Made by a program: the position numbers and the translations under genes
Notes under the pieces: model-generated
The model's database searches: none
The model's input: the letters and a program-made list of their open reading frames with translations, nothing else
Told to the model about the DNA's origin: nothing
Assembly (NCBI GenBank): GCA_035502515.1
Contig: DATJUH010000102.1
Location: 1 to 7,598 of the forward strand
Source of the DNA: Fen-671 sp035502515
GTDB taxonomy: Bacteria; Actinomycetota; Acidimicrobiia; Acidimicrobiales; Palsa-688
DNA length: 7,598 nucleotides
Reading direction: 5' to 3'
Shown here: positions 1-6,359 of the stretch, one piece after another
Layout: each line of letters opens with the position of its first letter
Position numbering within the stretch: position 1 is the stretch's first letter

Positions 1-534
1 GGCGACAGTAAAGGTCGAGCGCATGACCGCCTCGTCGCCGGCGAGGCCTTTCAGCACGCTCGGGAAGGTCTGGGAGCGGTAGGCCGGCGCCCACACGTCA
101 CAGACCCGGGACAACGGAGCGGCTTGTTCGTCCGCCGTGACTGTTTCGACCTTGGTCACCGCCAGGGCGGTGTTGCCCGTGTCGGCCAGGCTTTCTGTCG
201 GGTAGATGTAGAAGCAGTCGAACTTCGACGCCAGCGCCGAGCGCGGCCAGGTTGCGGGCTTTAGGGTGCCGGCCGCCGTGAGAGCCGTGACGGCGGGGCT
301 CGAGGTGCAGGGGTCAGCCGCCTGGCCGGGCCGGCACACCCAGACGGGGCCCGTCCCCTGGGGGGTCGCCCGTCCCGGTACAGCGCTCGACGCTCTCGCG
401 GGGAGGGCTGCCGAGGACAAACCCGCGGTGACAATTGCCGCTACCAGGGCGGCGCGAGGAGCTCGTCCGAACAGCCGCCGTCGGGCCCAGCCCCACGCGT
501 TGCCGTACCTGCCTGCCAGCCTTTGTCTGGTCAT
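1..534 (-). CDS. DUF3089 family secreted protein, N-terminal part (cut by window edge)
   Basis: The frame is open for 178 codons from an ATG at 534-532 to the left edge, so the C-terminus lies outside the window. A GGAGG lies 13 bases upstream (plus-strand 548-552), slightly far but the best site available. Residues 18-22 are RRRLF in a basic N-region, followed by a hydrophobic stretch (about 28-45) and an ARA at 46-48. This looks like an export signal, possibly Tat type. The mature part carries VWVCRPG (64-70), a DPC (74-76), DCFYIYPT (106-113) and the segment around VCDVWAPAYRSQTF (144-157). This pattern is what I know from the DUF3089 family, thought to have an alpha/beta-hydrolase-like fold. 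The conserved cysteines could form disulfides outside the cytoplasm. Substrate and function are unknown, and the catalytic region of the fold is not in view. Family assignment is by memory of motif spacing, not by a search. Confidence 0.82.
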   Translation of the reverse strand, partial: MTRQRLAGRYGNAWGWARRRLFGRAPRAALVAAIVTAGLSSAALPARASSAVPGRATPQGTGPVWVCRPGQAADPCTSSPAVTALTAAGTLKPATWPRSALASKFDCFYIYPTESLADTGNTALAVTKVETVTADEQAAPLSRVCDVWAPAYRSQTFPSVLKGLAGDEAVMRSTFTVA

Positions 535-624
535 GTCCGTCGTTCTTCCTCCGGTGTTAGCGGCCCGGGCCCGTTTCACGTAGGCGCTTGTCGACCGGGG
601 CGCTCACGCATGCATAGGTGTTAG

Positions 625-968
625 CTCCTCACTCCATTTCAGGCGGCGCTCGGCGAGCTCGTCACCCGGCGGATCGATGGCTACTGCATCCGCCGCCTCA
701 TCCACGCTTCCCTCGTCGATGCACCGACGCTCGTGCTCGAGGAAGGGGAGATGGTCACGGCAGTTAATGACGCTCAAACCGGTCTCTGGCAAAGTTGGCT
801 CACGCCGGGCGCAGCAGCCGTTGGCCTATTGGCGCTCATGGCGCGATATGCGCAGATGCTCGGCGCGGTCGTGATCGTAGGCATTGTACTTGGGCCCCCG
901 CCGCGCTGGTCATCGGGGGAGCCGTGTACATCGCCCGCGTAGGGTGGCGCGACCCTGTCACTGCTGGT
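625..968 (+). pseudogene. Possible decayed small membrane protein with a frameshift
   Basis: One plus-strand frame is open from a TAG at 622-624 to a TAG at 940-942 and shows strong G/C third positions from about 640 to 890. The only starts in it are a GTG at 733 and an ATG at 751, with no good ribosome binding site. Translation gives a polar part, then a hydrophobic segment (AAAVGLLALMARYAQMLGAV, about 807-870). At the C-run at 895-899 the likely reading moves to another frame that encodes PAALVIGGAVYIARVGW. One extra C in that run would join the two halves into a protein with two or three membrane segments. The end is unclear because the second frame runs on into the oppositely directed VOC gene. 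I do not recognise a family. It may be a remnant, a sequencing error in a homopolymer, or chance. Confidence 0.28.
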
Positions 969-1349
969 TCAGATGGCGCTCATCACGTTGAGCACCAGGC
1001 CGTTCGGGTCCACCACGAGAAAGTGCCGCTGCCCGTAATCCTCGTCTCGTATATCGAGGAGGATCCTGGCGCCGCGCCGCTGGGCGCGGGCATAGGCCTC
1101 GTCGACGTCATCGACCTGGACCGTGAGGACCAGGGAGTACCCTCCTGGCGGAGCCGGCCGGCCGCCGAAGAACTCGTGGCCGGGTTGTAGGAACCCGACG
1201 TTCAAAGAGCGGTCCTCAGGTGCCATGAGCTGGAGGTACCAGCTGCCGAGCTCGACGCTGACCACCATGTCGAACAGGCCCATGTAAAAATCGCGGCTTG
1301 CTTCGAAGCGCTCAGAGGACATATTCGGCACGACCCGCAGGACTTTCAT
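969..1349 (-). CDS. VOC family protein (glyoxalase/bleomycin resistance fold)
   Basis: This is a complete 126-residue protein, the normal length for a single-chain VOC domain pair. It opens with VLRVVPNMSSERFEASRDFY, the usual first beta strand and helix of the fold, and continues with VELGSWYLQLMAP. The second beta-alpha-beta-beta-beta module contains VQVDDVDEAYARAQRRGARI and ends in HFLVVDPNGLVLNVM. The terminal strand has Asn-Val-Met where metal-dependent glyoxalases usually carry a Glu ligand, so a metal-dependent lyase role is doubtful. Many relatives are binding or sequestration proteins of unknown ligand. The ATG is the natural N-terminus for the family and overlaps the stop of the upstream transposase remnant as ATGA. 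A weak GGAAGG lies about 9-14 bases upstream. Any native promoter has apparently been replaced by transposon-derived sequence. Confidence 0.88.
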   Translation of the reverse strand: MKVLRVVPNMSSERFEASRDFYMGLFDMVVSVELGSWYLQLMAPEDRSLNVGFLQPGHEFFGGRPAPPGGYSLVLTVQVDDVDEAYARAQRRGARILLDIRDEDYGQRHFLVVDPNGLVLNVMSAI

Positions 1350-1900
1350 GCCGCCTGCCTTCCCGTGGCGTTACCGCTGGAGCGGTGGGCGGCCTCCCAT
1401 TGGGCCGGGCTCATGTACCCGAGGGACCTGTGGAGCCTGCGGGGGGTCGACCAGCCCTCGATATAGGAAAAGACAGCCCTGTGTAGCTCGGTAATGCTGC
1501 GCCAGGGCCTGGTCGTGATGAGCTCTCTTTTGATGGTGGCAAAAAAAACTAACAGGTAGGCGAAGCCGGACCAGGTCCAGATGAAAGTGATGTCACCGAC
1601 ATAGCGGGTGTCGAGTTCGGCTGACGGGCCGAAATGGCGTTTGATTAGCTCCAGCGCTCTCTGTTCGGCGGCCCCGGGGACGGTGCTGCTGCGCCAGCGG
1701 CGATTACAGCGGCCCTCCAGGCCGGCGTCGATCTGTGCCTGCTTGACCCAACCGCGGACCGCGCTGACCGTGAGGTCGAAGTCGTGGGCCACGGCGGCTA
1801 TCGAGCGGTCACCTTTCAGGAAGCGCTTGATGATGTCGGCCTTAAACTCGTCGGTGAAGGCACGGCGTGGACGAGGCCTCTTCCATACCACCGTCTCCAT
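1346..1900 (-). pseudogene. IS3-family transposase remnant: OrfA HTH joined to partial OrfB
   Basis: The frame is open for 184 codons. Residues 13-60 are an OrfA-type helix-turn-helix (FTDEFKADIIKRFLKGDRSI, then VSAVRGWVKQAQIDAG). The rest of OrfA, including its leucine zipper, and the OrfB N-terminus are missing. From about residue 65 OrfB sequence appears (NRRWRSSTVPGAAEQRALEL, FGPSAELDTRYVGDITFIWT), holding the first catalytic Asp at 103. After SGFAYLL (111-117) it jumps to FFATIKREL (119-127) and the C-terminal rve end (YIEGW, RRLHRSLGYMSP). The second catalytic Asp, in the segment usually written HSDRG, and the Glu, usually in AES just before FFAT, are absent, so transposition activity is excluded. 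Both deletions keep frame, and a good SD (AGAGAGGA, plus-strand 1909-1916) precedes the ATG. No terminal inverted repeats were found by eye. Confidence 0.9.
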
Positions 1901-1999
1901 ACTGGGACATCCTCTCTGCCCTTAGCGGGCACATGGTGGGTGTCGGTCAAACGGTGTAACCCCACCTCGTAACCAACGCTCAAACATTCTGTGCTGGGC
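1901..1999. other. Short gap between transposase remnant and methyltransferase remnant
   Basis: No gene is seen here. On the minus strand it contains the SD of the transposase remnant and a TTGACC hexamer (plus-strand 1945-1950) that could be a -35 box. The only -10-like partner at 17-base spacing is poor (CGCTAA). This stretch would have carried the left end of the original IS element, but I could not find a matching inverted repeat at the other side. Confidence 0.4.
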
Positions 2000-2520
2000 T
2001 CACAGACGTACCGCGACGATGACCTCGTAGACGAAGTTCCGCGACACCCGCCCGGCGTACTTCGTGTCAATGAGTTTCCCAATGTCGACCAGGAACCCCT
2101 GCCTTGACACGGGATCCAGGCTCAAGACGAGGGAGTCGGTCTTGAGCCACCCGACGTAGGAATCGGTCGTGTGGAGCCTCGGGATCTCGAAGCGGTGACG
2201 CTGGACATTTCCGAACTCGGCCTGTTCTTCAAGTTCCGGGAACGCTGGTGGCGCATCTTCGGGCGCAGGCGGCTCAAAGAACGGATCATCGCTTAACCCC
2301 CACCGCAGGTAGAAAGGCTGCGTGTCCGCGAAAAAGCCAGGCGTTCCGCCTTTGACGTGGTGTGCGTGGACAATGGCCAAGACCCCGCCTCGCCCCAGGG
2401 CACGGGCTGTTTTCGAGAAGCGGACGTCGGGATCGATCCAATGCAAGGCACTGGATACCCCGACCGGTACCGGGCGTAGTCTGAAGCCGCGGCATCAAAG
2501 GACTCCTTGCGACGGAACGC
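2000..2520 (-). pseudogene. Class I SAM-dependent methyltransferase, core deleted and frameshifted
   Basis: The C-terminal part (2446 down to 2000) reads HWIDPDVRFSKTARALGRGG, AIVHAHHV, FYLRWG and ends in DIGKLIDTKYAGRVSRNF plus a short tail. This is the typical second half of small-molecule class I methyltransferases of about 250 residues. Just upstream, in a different frame (about 2517-2452), the minus strand encodes ESFDAAASDYARYRSGYP, the typical N-terminus of the same family. The two are joined directly near 2447-2454. Missing is roughly the 80-90 residues that hold the glycine-rich SAM-binding motif I and the acidic residue of motif II. The frame also changes at the join, and no start codon is visible before the N-terminal piece. 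The product cannot bind SAM in the usual way. I infer one deletion in a formerly normal gene. Confidence 0.82.
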
Positions 2521-2574
2521 CTGTGACCGGGACGTCAGGCCAAGTTGCCAGATATGCGATGGTCCAGTCTGACG

Positions 2575-2586
2575 TTAGTTAGTTAG
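2575..2586. repeat. Three tandem TTAG units (stop in all six frames)
   Basis: TTAG occurs three times in direct succession. Because the period is four, TAG falls in all three plus frames and TAA in all three minus frames. It lies just upstream of the methyltransferase remnant on the minus strand and closes the open frame of its N-terminal piece. It may be coincidence or a leftover of an insertion junction. Confidence 0.6.
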
Positions 2587-2863
2587 CCCGACGGGCGAGC
2601 AAATAGACGGCTCGGGCTCGCTCGCACTGGACGGTTTCACCATACGAACACGGTTACGCACGACCAGATTATCCCTGAGTTTCGTCACATTATGTCGCCC
2701 CCGGGCTAAAACCGCGGCGCATAGGCCAGGAGTCCAAGGTCGCCCGTTACGTCGGCCCAGGCTCGACGATGACGGTCGAGAAAGGGCCGGGGGAACGCCA
2801 TCGGGGTGCAAGACTTCGTGCGATGAAGGACACGGCTCACTCCCCTCCGGCGCGCCCCCTACA

Positions 2864-2921
2864 GGAGGTCCGGCACCTTTGGCTGGCCAGGGTCCTCGGC
2901 GCTGTTGCCGGTGCCGCCTCC
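2864..2921 (-). terminator. Long inverted repeat downstream of the GNAT gene, possible terminator
   Basis: Left arm GGAGGTCCGGCACC (2864-2877) and right arm GGTGCCGCCTCC (2910-2921) pair over 12 bases with a two-base bulge, around a 32-base GC-rich loop. The structure begins 8 bases after the GNAT stop codon in the direction of transcription. No T-run follows, which is common for high-GC actinobacterial terminators, but this weakens the call. It could equally be an mRNA 3'-end stabilising hairpin. Confidence 0.4.
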
Positions 2922-2929
2922 CCGAGGCG

Positions 2930-4015
2930 TCAATAGTGAGCCCGGGCAGCAGAATCTGTAGTGCACTTCTCGCTTTCCCTGATCTGCCGTAGCTCCGCCT
3001 GCCAAGTGGCGCAGGCGATATACGGCTTGAAGCCGAGCCGGTGGTTGATGGCGAGCATCGGGGCATTGGAGTCGGCGTTGCCGGTGCGGATGTCCGTGGC
3101 GTCCGGTCGCTCGCGGAGGATACGTTCGAGCATGGCCGCCTTCAACCATTTCCCCAAACCGTGGCCGCGGTGCTCGGACATCACGCCGGTGTCGCCTTGG
3201 CCGACTGTCTCGGGCTGGTTCGGGTTCCACCAGACGGTGGTCAGCCCAACGAGCCGGCCGCTGTCCTTCTCCTCGGCGAACAGCCACCAGCCCTGAGTTC
3301 CGGTCTGGGCTGCGACGGCCTCCCGTTCCCGTAGCTCCGAGACCGTGGTACGTCGGTGCGCGACGTGCAGATCGCCTCTTGGAGCGTCGGCCATGACGTC
3401 GAGTACGTCAACCACGGCATCAACGAGGTGGTCCGGGCAACGGTCATCGTAGCGTACGAGGCGGTAGGCGTCTCCCGCCTTCTTCTCTCCGTCTTCGGCC
3501 CACTGGCGGAGCAGACTTCGGTCGACGTCCGCCAGCACGAGGCGGTTGATGTGCGTCTCCTGTGCCAGTGTGGCTCCGACCGCCTGACAAAAGGCCGCCC
3601 CCGCGGGCACGCGGTCGCCCGTCCACCCGGTAAGGAGCGTCTTCCTCTCGGACTCAGCCACTGCCACCACCTGGGCGAGGAGTCGTCGTCCGATCCCCTG
3701 TCTACGGTGCGACGGGAGGACCATCAGCTGGACGTGCAAGGCATGGGAGTTCTCCCCGTCCCGGCGGCTCCGAGCCCGGCCAACGGCGACGAGGTTCGAG
3801 TCCGGTGCCCGCCCGAACCAGCCCCACATATCTACAGAGCTCGGCGCCCACAGCTCCCACCGCGCAAATACCTCGATCGGGACCGACGGGTCCTCAGGGG
3901 CCGATTCGGCGTGCAGTGTGGTCGAAAAAGCGTGATATTCGAATATCCGAGCGTCGTCCAGCCGTCGCGGGTCGAACGGGACGATCGCGATGTCTTTGCC
4001 CCGTTGGCTCTCCAT
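2930..4015 (-). CDS. Tandem GNAT-family N-acetyltransferase (two GNAT domains)
   Basis: The protein has 361 residues and two GNAT modules, expected to move an acetyl group from acetyl-CoA to an amine. The first has the CoA-binding motif A as VLPSHRRQGIGRRLL (99-113). The second has VMSEHRGHGLGKWLK (278-292), followed by TGNADSNAPMLAINHRLGF (311-329) and a terminal WQAEL, a very well conserved ending in actinobacterial double-GNAT proteins. Both motif A copies keep the R/Q-x-x-G-x-G/A pattern, so both sites could bind CoA, although often only one is active. The fold plan resembles mycothiol synthase, but length and sequence do not let me call it that. The ATG at 4015 is chosen because AGGAG lies 10 bases upstream. 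The frame stays open further upstream, but only antisense to the acylase gene. It is divergent from the acylase. The acceptor substrate is unknown. Confidence 0.9.
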   Translation of the reverse strand: MESQRGKDIAIVPFDPRRLDDARIFEYHAFSTTLHAESAPEDPSVPIEVFARWELWAPSSVDMWGWFGRAPDSNLVAVGRARSRRDGENSHALHVQLMVLPSHRRQGIGRRLLAQVVAVAESERKTLLTGWTGDRVPAGAAFCQAVGATLAQETHINRLVLADVDRSLLRQWAEDGEKKAGDAYRLVRYDDRCPDHLVDAVVDVLDVMADAPRGDLHVAHRRTTVSELREREAVAAQTGTQGWWLFAEEKDSGRLVGLTTVWWNPNQPETVGQGDTGVMSEHRGHGLGKWLKAAMLERILRERPDATDIRTGNADSNAPMLAINHRLGFKPYIACATWQAELRQIRESEKCTTDSAARAHY

Positions 4016-4025
4016 GGCCAGAAGT

Positions 4026-4030
4026 CTCCT
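4026..4030 (-). promoter_or_regulatory. Shine-Dalgarno AGGAG fixing the GNAT start
   Basis: On the minus strand AGGAG precedes the ATG at 4015-4013 by 10 bases. It supports this start over the long upstream extension that would run antisense through the acylase gene. Confidence 0.7.
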
Positions 4031-4045
4031 GCCGGCGCCGGCGCC
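4031..4045. promoter_or_regulatory. GC palindrome in the divergent GNAT/acylase gap
   Basis: GCCGGCGCCGGCGCC contains two overlapping perfect 12-base palindromes (4031-4042 and 4034-4045). It lies in the short segment between the two divergent starts, so a shared regulator could bind here. In such GC-rich DNA a GCC/GGC repeat may also be chance. No convincing -10/-35 pair was found on either strand in this gap. Confidence 0.25.
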
Positions 4046-4075
4046 TGTCCATCGGTTTTCGCCAGCGCGGGCCAA

Positions 4076-6202
4076 GTGACCTACGGTCGGACAGTGACCG
4101 AGGAACACTTGGCCGGCCTGGACGGTCCAATCGAGATCGTCCGCGACCAAATAGGGGTGCCCCACTGCTACGCCGCCACCGAGCACGACGCCTTCTTCGC
4201 TCAGGGGTGGGTGCACGCCACGGATCGCCTCTGGCAGATGGAACACGACCGGCGGCGAGCGCTGGGCCGTTGGGCGGAGGTGGTGGGGCCGGCGGGGGTG
4301 ACGAGCGATCTCTTTTACCGACGCGTGGACCTGGCGAGCTCCGCCCGCCGGGATTGGTCGGCCCTCGCCCCGCGGACCAGGGCGATGCTGGCGGCGTACA
4401 GCGCCGGGGCGAGCGCCGCCGTGAAGAAAAGGACCGCTGGGCGGTTGCCTCGAGACTTGGAACTGGCCGGGGTCGTGCCGGAAACCTGGGAGCCGTGGCA
4501 CTGCCTTCTCGTGTTCAAACTGCGGCACGTTTTGATGGGGTCGGCCCGACCGAAGCTTTGGCGGGCCGTGGCCGCCGACGTCCTCGGCGCCGAGGCGGCC
4601 AAGTGGATGCTGTCCGGATCGGACCACCTGGCTTCCGTACCCCCTGGCGCCCCTTGCGAAAGCCTCCTGTCTGTCGCCCTCGCCGACGAGGCCGGCAGTA
4701 ACAACTGGGCCTTGTCAGGCTGGCGTACCTCCTCGGGCCTGCCTCTCCTGGCCGGCGATCCCCACCGCGTCTTGGAAATCCCCAACGTCTACGTCCAGGG
4801 CCACCTGTCGTGCCCGGCGTGGGACGTCTTGGGCCTCGGCATGGCCGGTGTCGCGGGGTTCCCTCATTTCGGCCACAACCACCAGGTCGCCTGGTGCATC
4901 ACCCATGGGATGGTTGACGATCAGGATCTGTACCACTACTCGTCCCCGCCCGGGGATGCTCAACGGGTCGACACCATCCAAGTCCGCCACTCCAACCCGA
5001 TCGACGTGGAAGTCGTAACCACTCCACGGGGCCCGCTGCTAGCCCCAGACCTAGCCCTGTGCTGGACCGCGACCATCGAGACCGACACCGGCTTCGACGC
5101 CGTGCCGTCGATGCTGGAGGCGGCTTCTGTAGCCGCGTTGTTCGAGACCATGCGGACCTGGGTGGCGCCCGGCAACAACCTCCTCGCCGCCGACCGGGCC
5201 GGCACGATCGGCTACTTAACTCGAGGCCGGGTACCTCTCCGGCGCCGGAACGAAGGGATCCTCGTCCCAGTTCCGGGCGAGGACGCCTCCTATACGTGGG
5301 ACGGGTTCCTTGCCTTCGAGGACCATCCCCGCCTCGTGAACCCCGAGGAAGGCTTCCTCTTCAGCGCCAACAATCCGGTTCTCGCATTCTCGACCGGTGC
5401 ACCCTACCTGGGCATAGACGTGGCCGCCCCTTGGCGGGCCCGACGCCTTGTCGACGCCCTGTCCCAAATGGTCGGCGCCACCGTGGCCGACATGGAGGCC
5501 CTCCACCGGGACGTGGTGTCGCTGCCCGCCCGCTGGTGGTCGGAACGCCTGTCGGGGTGGGCGCCCCTGGCCGATTGGGACGGGAGCATGGACGCTCAAT
5601 CGAGCGCCGCAGCCGCGTACTCGGTATTTCGACGGGAGCTGATGCTGCTCGCCCTCGAGCGCTCCGGCCTCGGGGCGAACCTGGACCATCGGCTCAATCG
5701 GCTGGTACCCGGTGTGCTCCCCGAGTCGGCCATTTGGAGGGTTGTGGACCAACACGCCCGGTCCGGCGAGACCGGCCTGTTTGCGGGCTGGAGCTGGGAC
5801 CAGGCCGTAGCCGAAAGTACCACTCGCGCCCAGCGAACCTGGAAGGGGGAGAGCTGGGGCGAACTCCACTACTCGGCTCAGCATCATCCTCTCGGCCGCG
5901 CCGAACTCGACCCGCCGTCAGTCCCCTACGCGGGCGACATGGACACGGTCCAGGCCGCCAGCTATCTCCCTACCGTTAGCTTTGCCACCCAATCGGCCTC
6001 TGTCGCCCGCTACGCGTTCGACCTGGCTGACTGGGACCGATCGGGCTGGGTCATCCCCTTGGGAAGCTCCGGGGAGCCCGGAAACCCCCACTTTGCCGAC
6101 CAGCAGGAGGCATGGCGAGAGGGCCGCTTGCTGGTCGCACCCTACACGCGGGCCGCGGTCCAAGCGGCAAGCGAGGCACGTCTTGTCCTTCGACCTGTCT
6201 GA
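4076..6202 (+). CDS. Penicillin acylase family protein (Ntn amidohydrolase)
   Basis: This is a 708-residue proenzyme of the penicillin G acylase / AHL acylase / cephalosporin acylase superfamily, which hydrolyses amide-linked acyl groups. The N-terminal part has GPIEIVRDQIGVPHCYAATE (17-36) and DAFFAQGWVHATDRLWQME (38-56). The autocatalytic cleavage site is Gly207-Ser208 in GSNNWALSG, making Ser208 the nucleophile of the beta chain. GDPH follows, with His at beta position 23, the position of the catalytic-site His in PvdQ-type acylases. FGHNHQVAW (265-273) and NNLLAADRAGTIGYLTRGR (from 367) follow, the Asn pair being a candidate oxyanion residue. The C-terminus has SSGEPGNPHFADQQEAW, typical of the family. 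No signal peptide is visible, unlike most periplasmic relatives. The GTG at 4076 was chosen; GTG 4094 in the same frame is equally possible, and neither has a clear SD. The substrate is unknown. Confidence 0.92.
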   Translation: MTYGRTVTEEHLAGLDGPIEIVRDQIGVPHCYAATEHDAFFAQGWVHATDRLWQMEHDRRRALGRWAEVVGPAGVTSDLFYRRVDLASSARRDWSALAPRTRAMLAAYSAGASAAVKKRTAGRLPRDLELAGVVPETWEPWHCLLVFKLRHVLMGSARPKLWRAVAADVLGAEAAKWMLSGSDHLASVPPGAPCESLLSVALADEAGSNNWALSGWRTSSGLPLLAGDPHRVLEIPNVYVQGHLSCPAWDVLGLGMAGVAGFPHFGHNHQVAWCITHGMVDDQDLYHYSSPPGDAQRVDTIQVRHSNPIDVEVVTTPRGPLLAPDLALCWTATIETDTGFDAVPSMLEAASVAALFETMRTWVAPGNNLLAADRAGTIGYLTRGRVPLRRRNEGILVPVPGEDASYTWDGFLAFEDHPRLVNPEEGFLFSANNPVLAFSTGAPYLGIDVAAPWRARRLVDALSQMVGATVADMEALHRDVVSLPARWWSERLSGWAPLADWDGSMDAQSSAAAAYSVFRRELMLLALERSGLGANLDHRLNRLVPGVLPESAIWRVVDQHARSGETGLFAGWSWDQAVAESTTRAQRTWKGESWGELHYSAQHHPLGRAELDPPSVPYAGDMDTVQAASYLPTVSFATQSASVARYAFDLADWDRSGWVIPLGSSGEPGNPHFADQQEAWREGRLLVAPYTRAAVQAASEARLVLRPV

Positions 6203-6359
6203 GGTGGAGGAGAGGACGCCCTCGGTGCGCTACCTAACCGGCGGCCAGGGGCATGTTCCAGGGCCCGCCCAGCCGGCTTGTCGGGACGGTCCGCCAACTT
6301 TATAAGTGTCTCATCGAAAATGAACGTCGGCCTATGGCCCAGACTGGTTCGATGGTTGG
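6203..6359 (+). other. Gap between acylase and oxygenase genes
   Basis: 157 bases without a recognisable gene. There is no clear terminator hairpin after the acylase stop. The right half holds the promoter described separately, which suggests that the oxygenase is transcribed on its own rather than only by read-through. Confidence 0.5.
6278..6306 (+). promoter_or_regulatory. Sigma-70-like promoter of the oxygenase gene
   Basis: TTGTCG (6278-6283) and TATAAG (6301-6306) are separated by exactly 17 bases. The AT-rich patch TTTATAAG stands out from the GC-rich surroundings. Transcription would start near 6313, giving a leader of about 47 bases before the GTG at 6360. Confidence 0.5.

Larger units (their letters stand above)
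2521..2929. other. Region without recognisable gene
   Basis: No frame on either strand gives a protein I recognise, and third-position bias does not favour one frame throughout. It holds a threefold TTAG repeat, a small perfect palindrome GCCCGACGGGC (2586-2596) and a long imperfect inverted repeat near the GNAT stop. It separates two minus-strand genes, so it should contain the terminator of the GNAT gene and any former promoter of the methyltransferase remnant. Confidence 0.5.

Noticed and set aside
604..792. Minus-strand 62-codon frame opposite the membrane-like stretch
   Set aside because: It starts with TTG without SD, resembles no family I know, and the plus-strand frame has the better third-position bias.
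1901..1960. Terminal inverted repeat of the IS element
   Set aside because: The TGACCGACACCCACC stretch on the minus strand looked like an IS3 end, but no matching copy was found near 1290-1350.
2575..3066. Minus-strand 163-codon frame running into the GNAT gene
   Set aside because: It overlaps the conserved GNAT C-terminus in another frame and is Ser/Pro/Arg-rich with no known motif.
3356..4075. Upstream extension of the acylase frame (open for a further 240 codons)
   Set aside because: It lies antisense to the well-supported GNAT gene and has no acylase-family character; the family domain begins after 4094.
4016..4627. Upstream extension of the GNAT frame
   Set aside because: It is low-complexity (Pro/Arg/Gly-rich) sequence antisense to the acylase gene, while AGGAG plus ATG at 4015 gives a good start.
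5216..5887. Minus-strand 223-codon frame within the acylase
   Set aside because: It is antisense to conserved acylase motifs and compositionally a GC-rich shadow.
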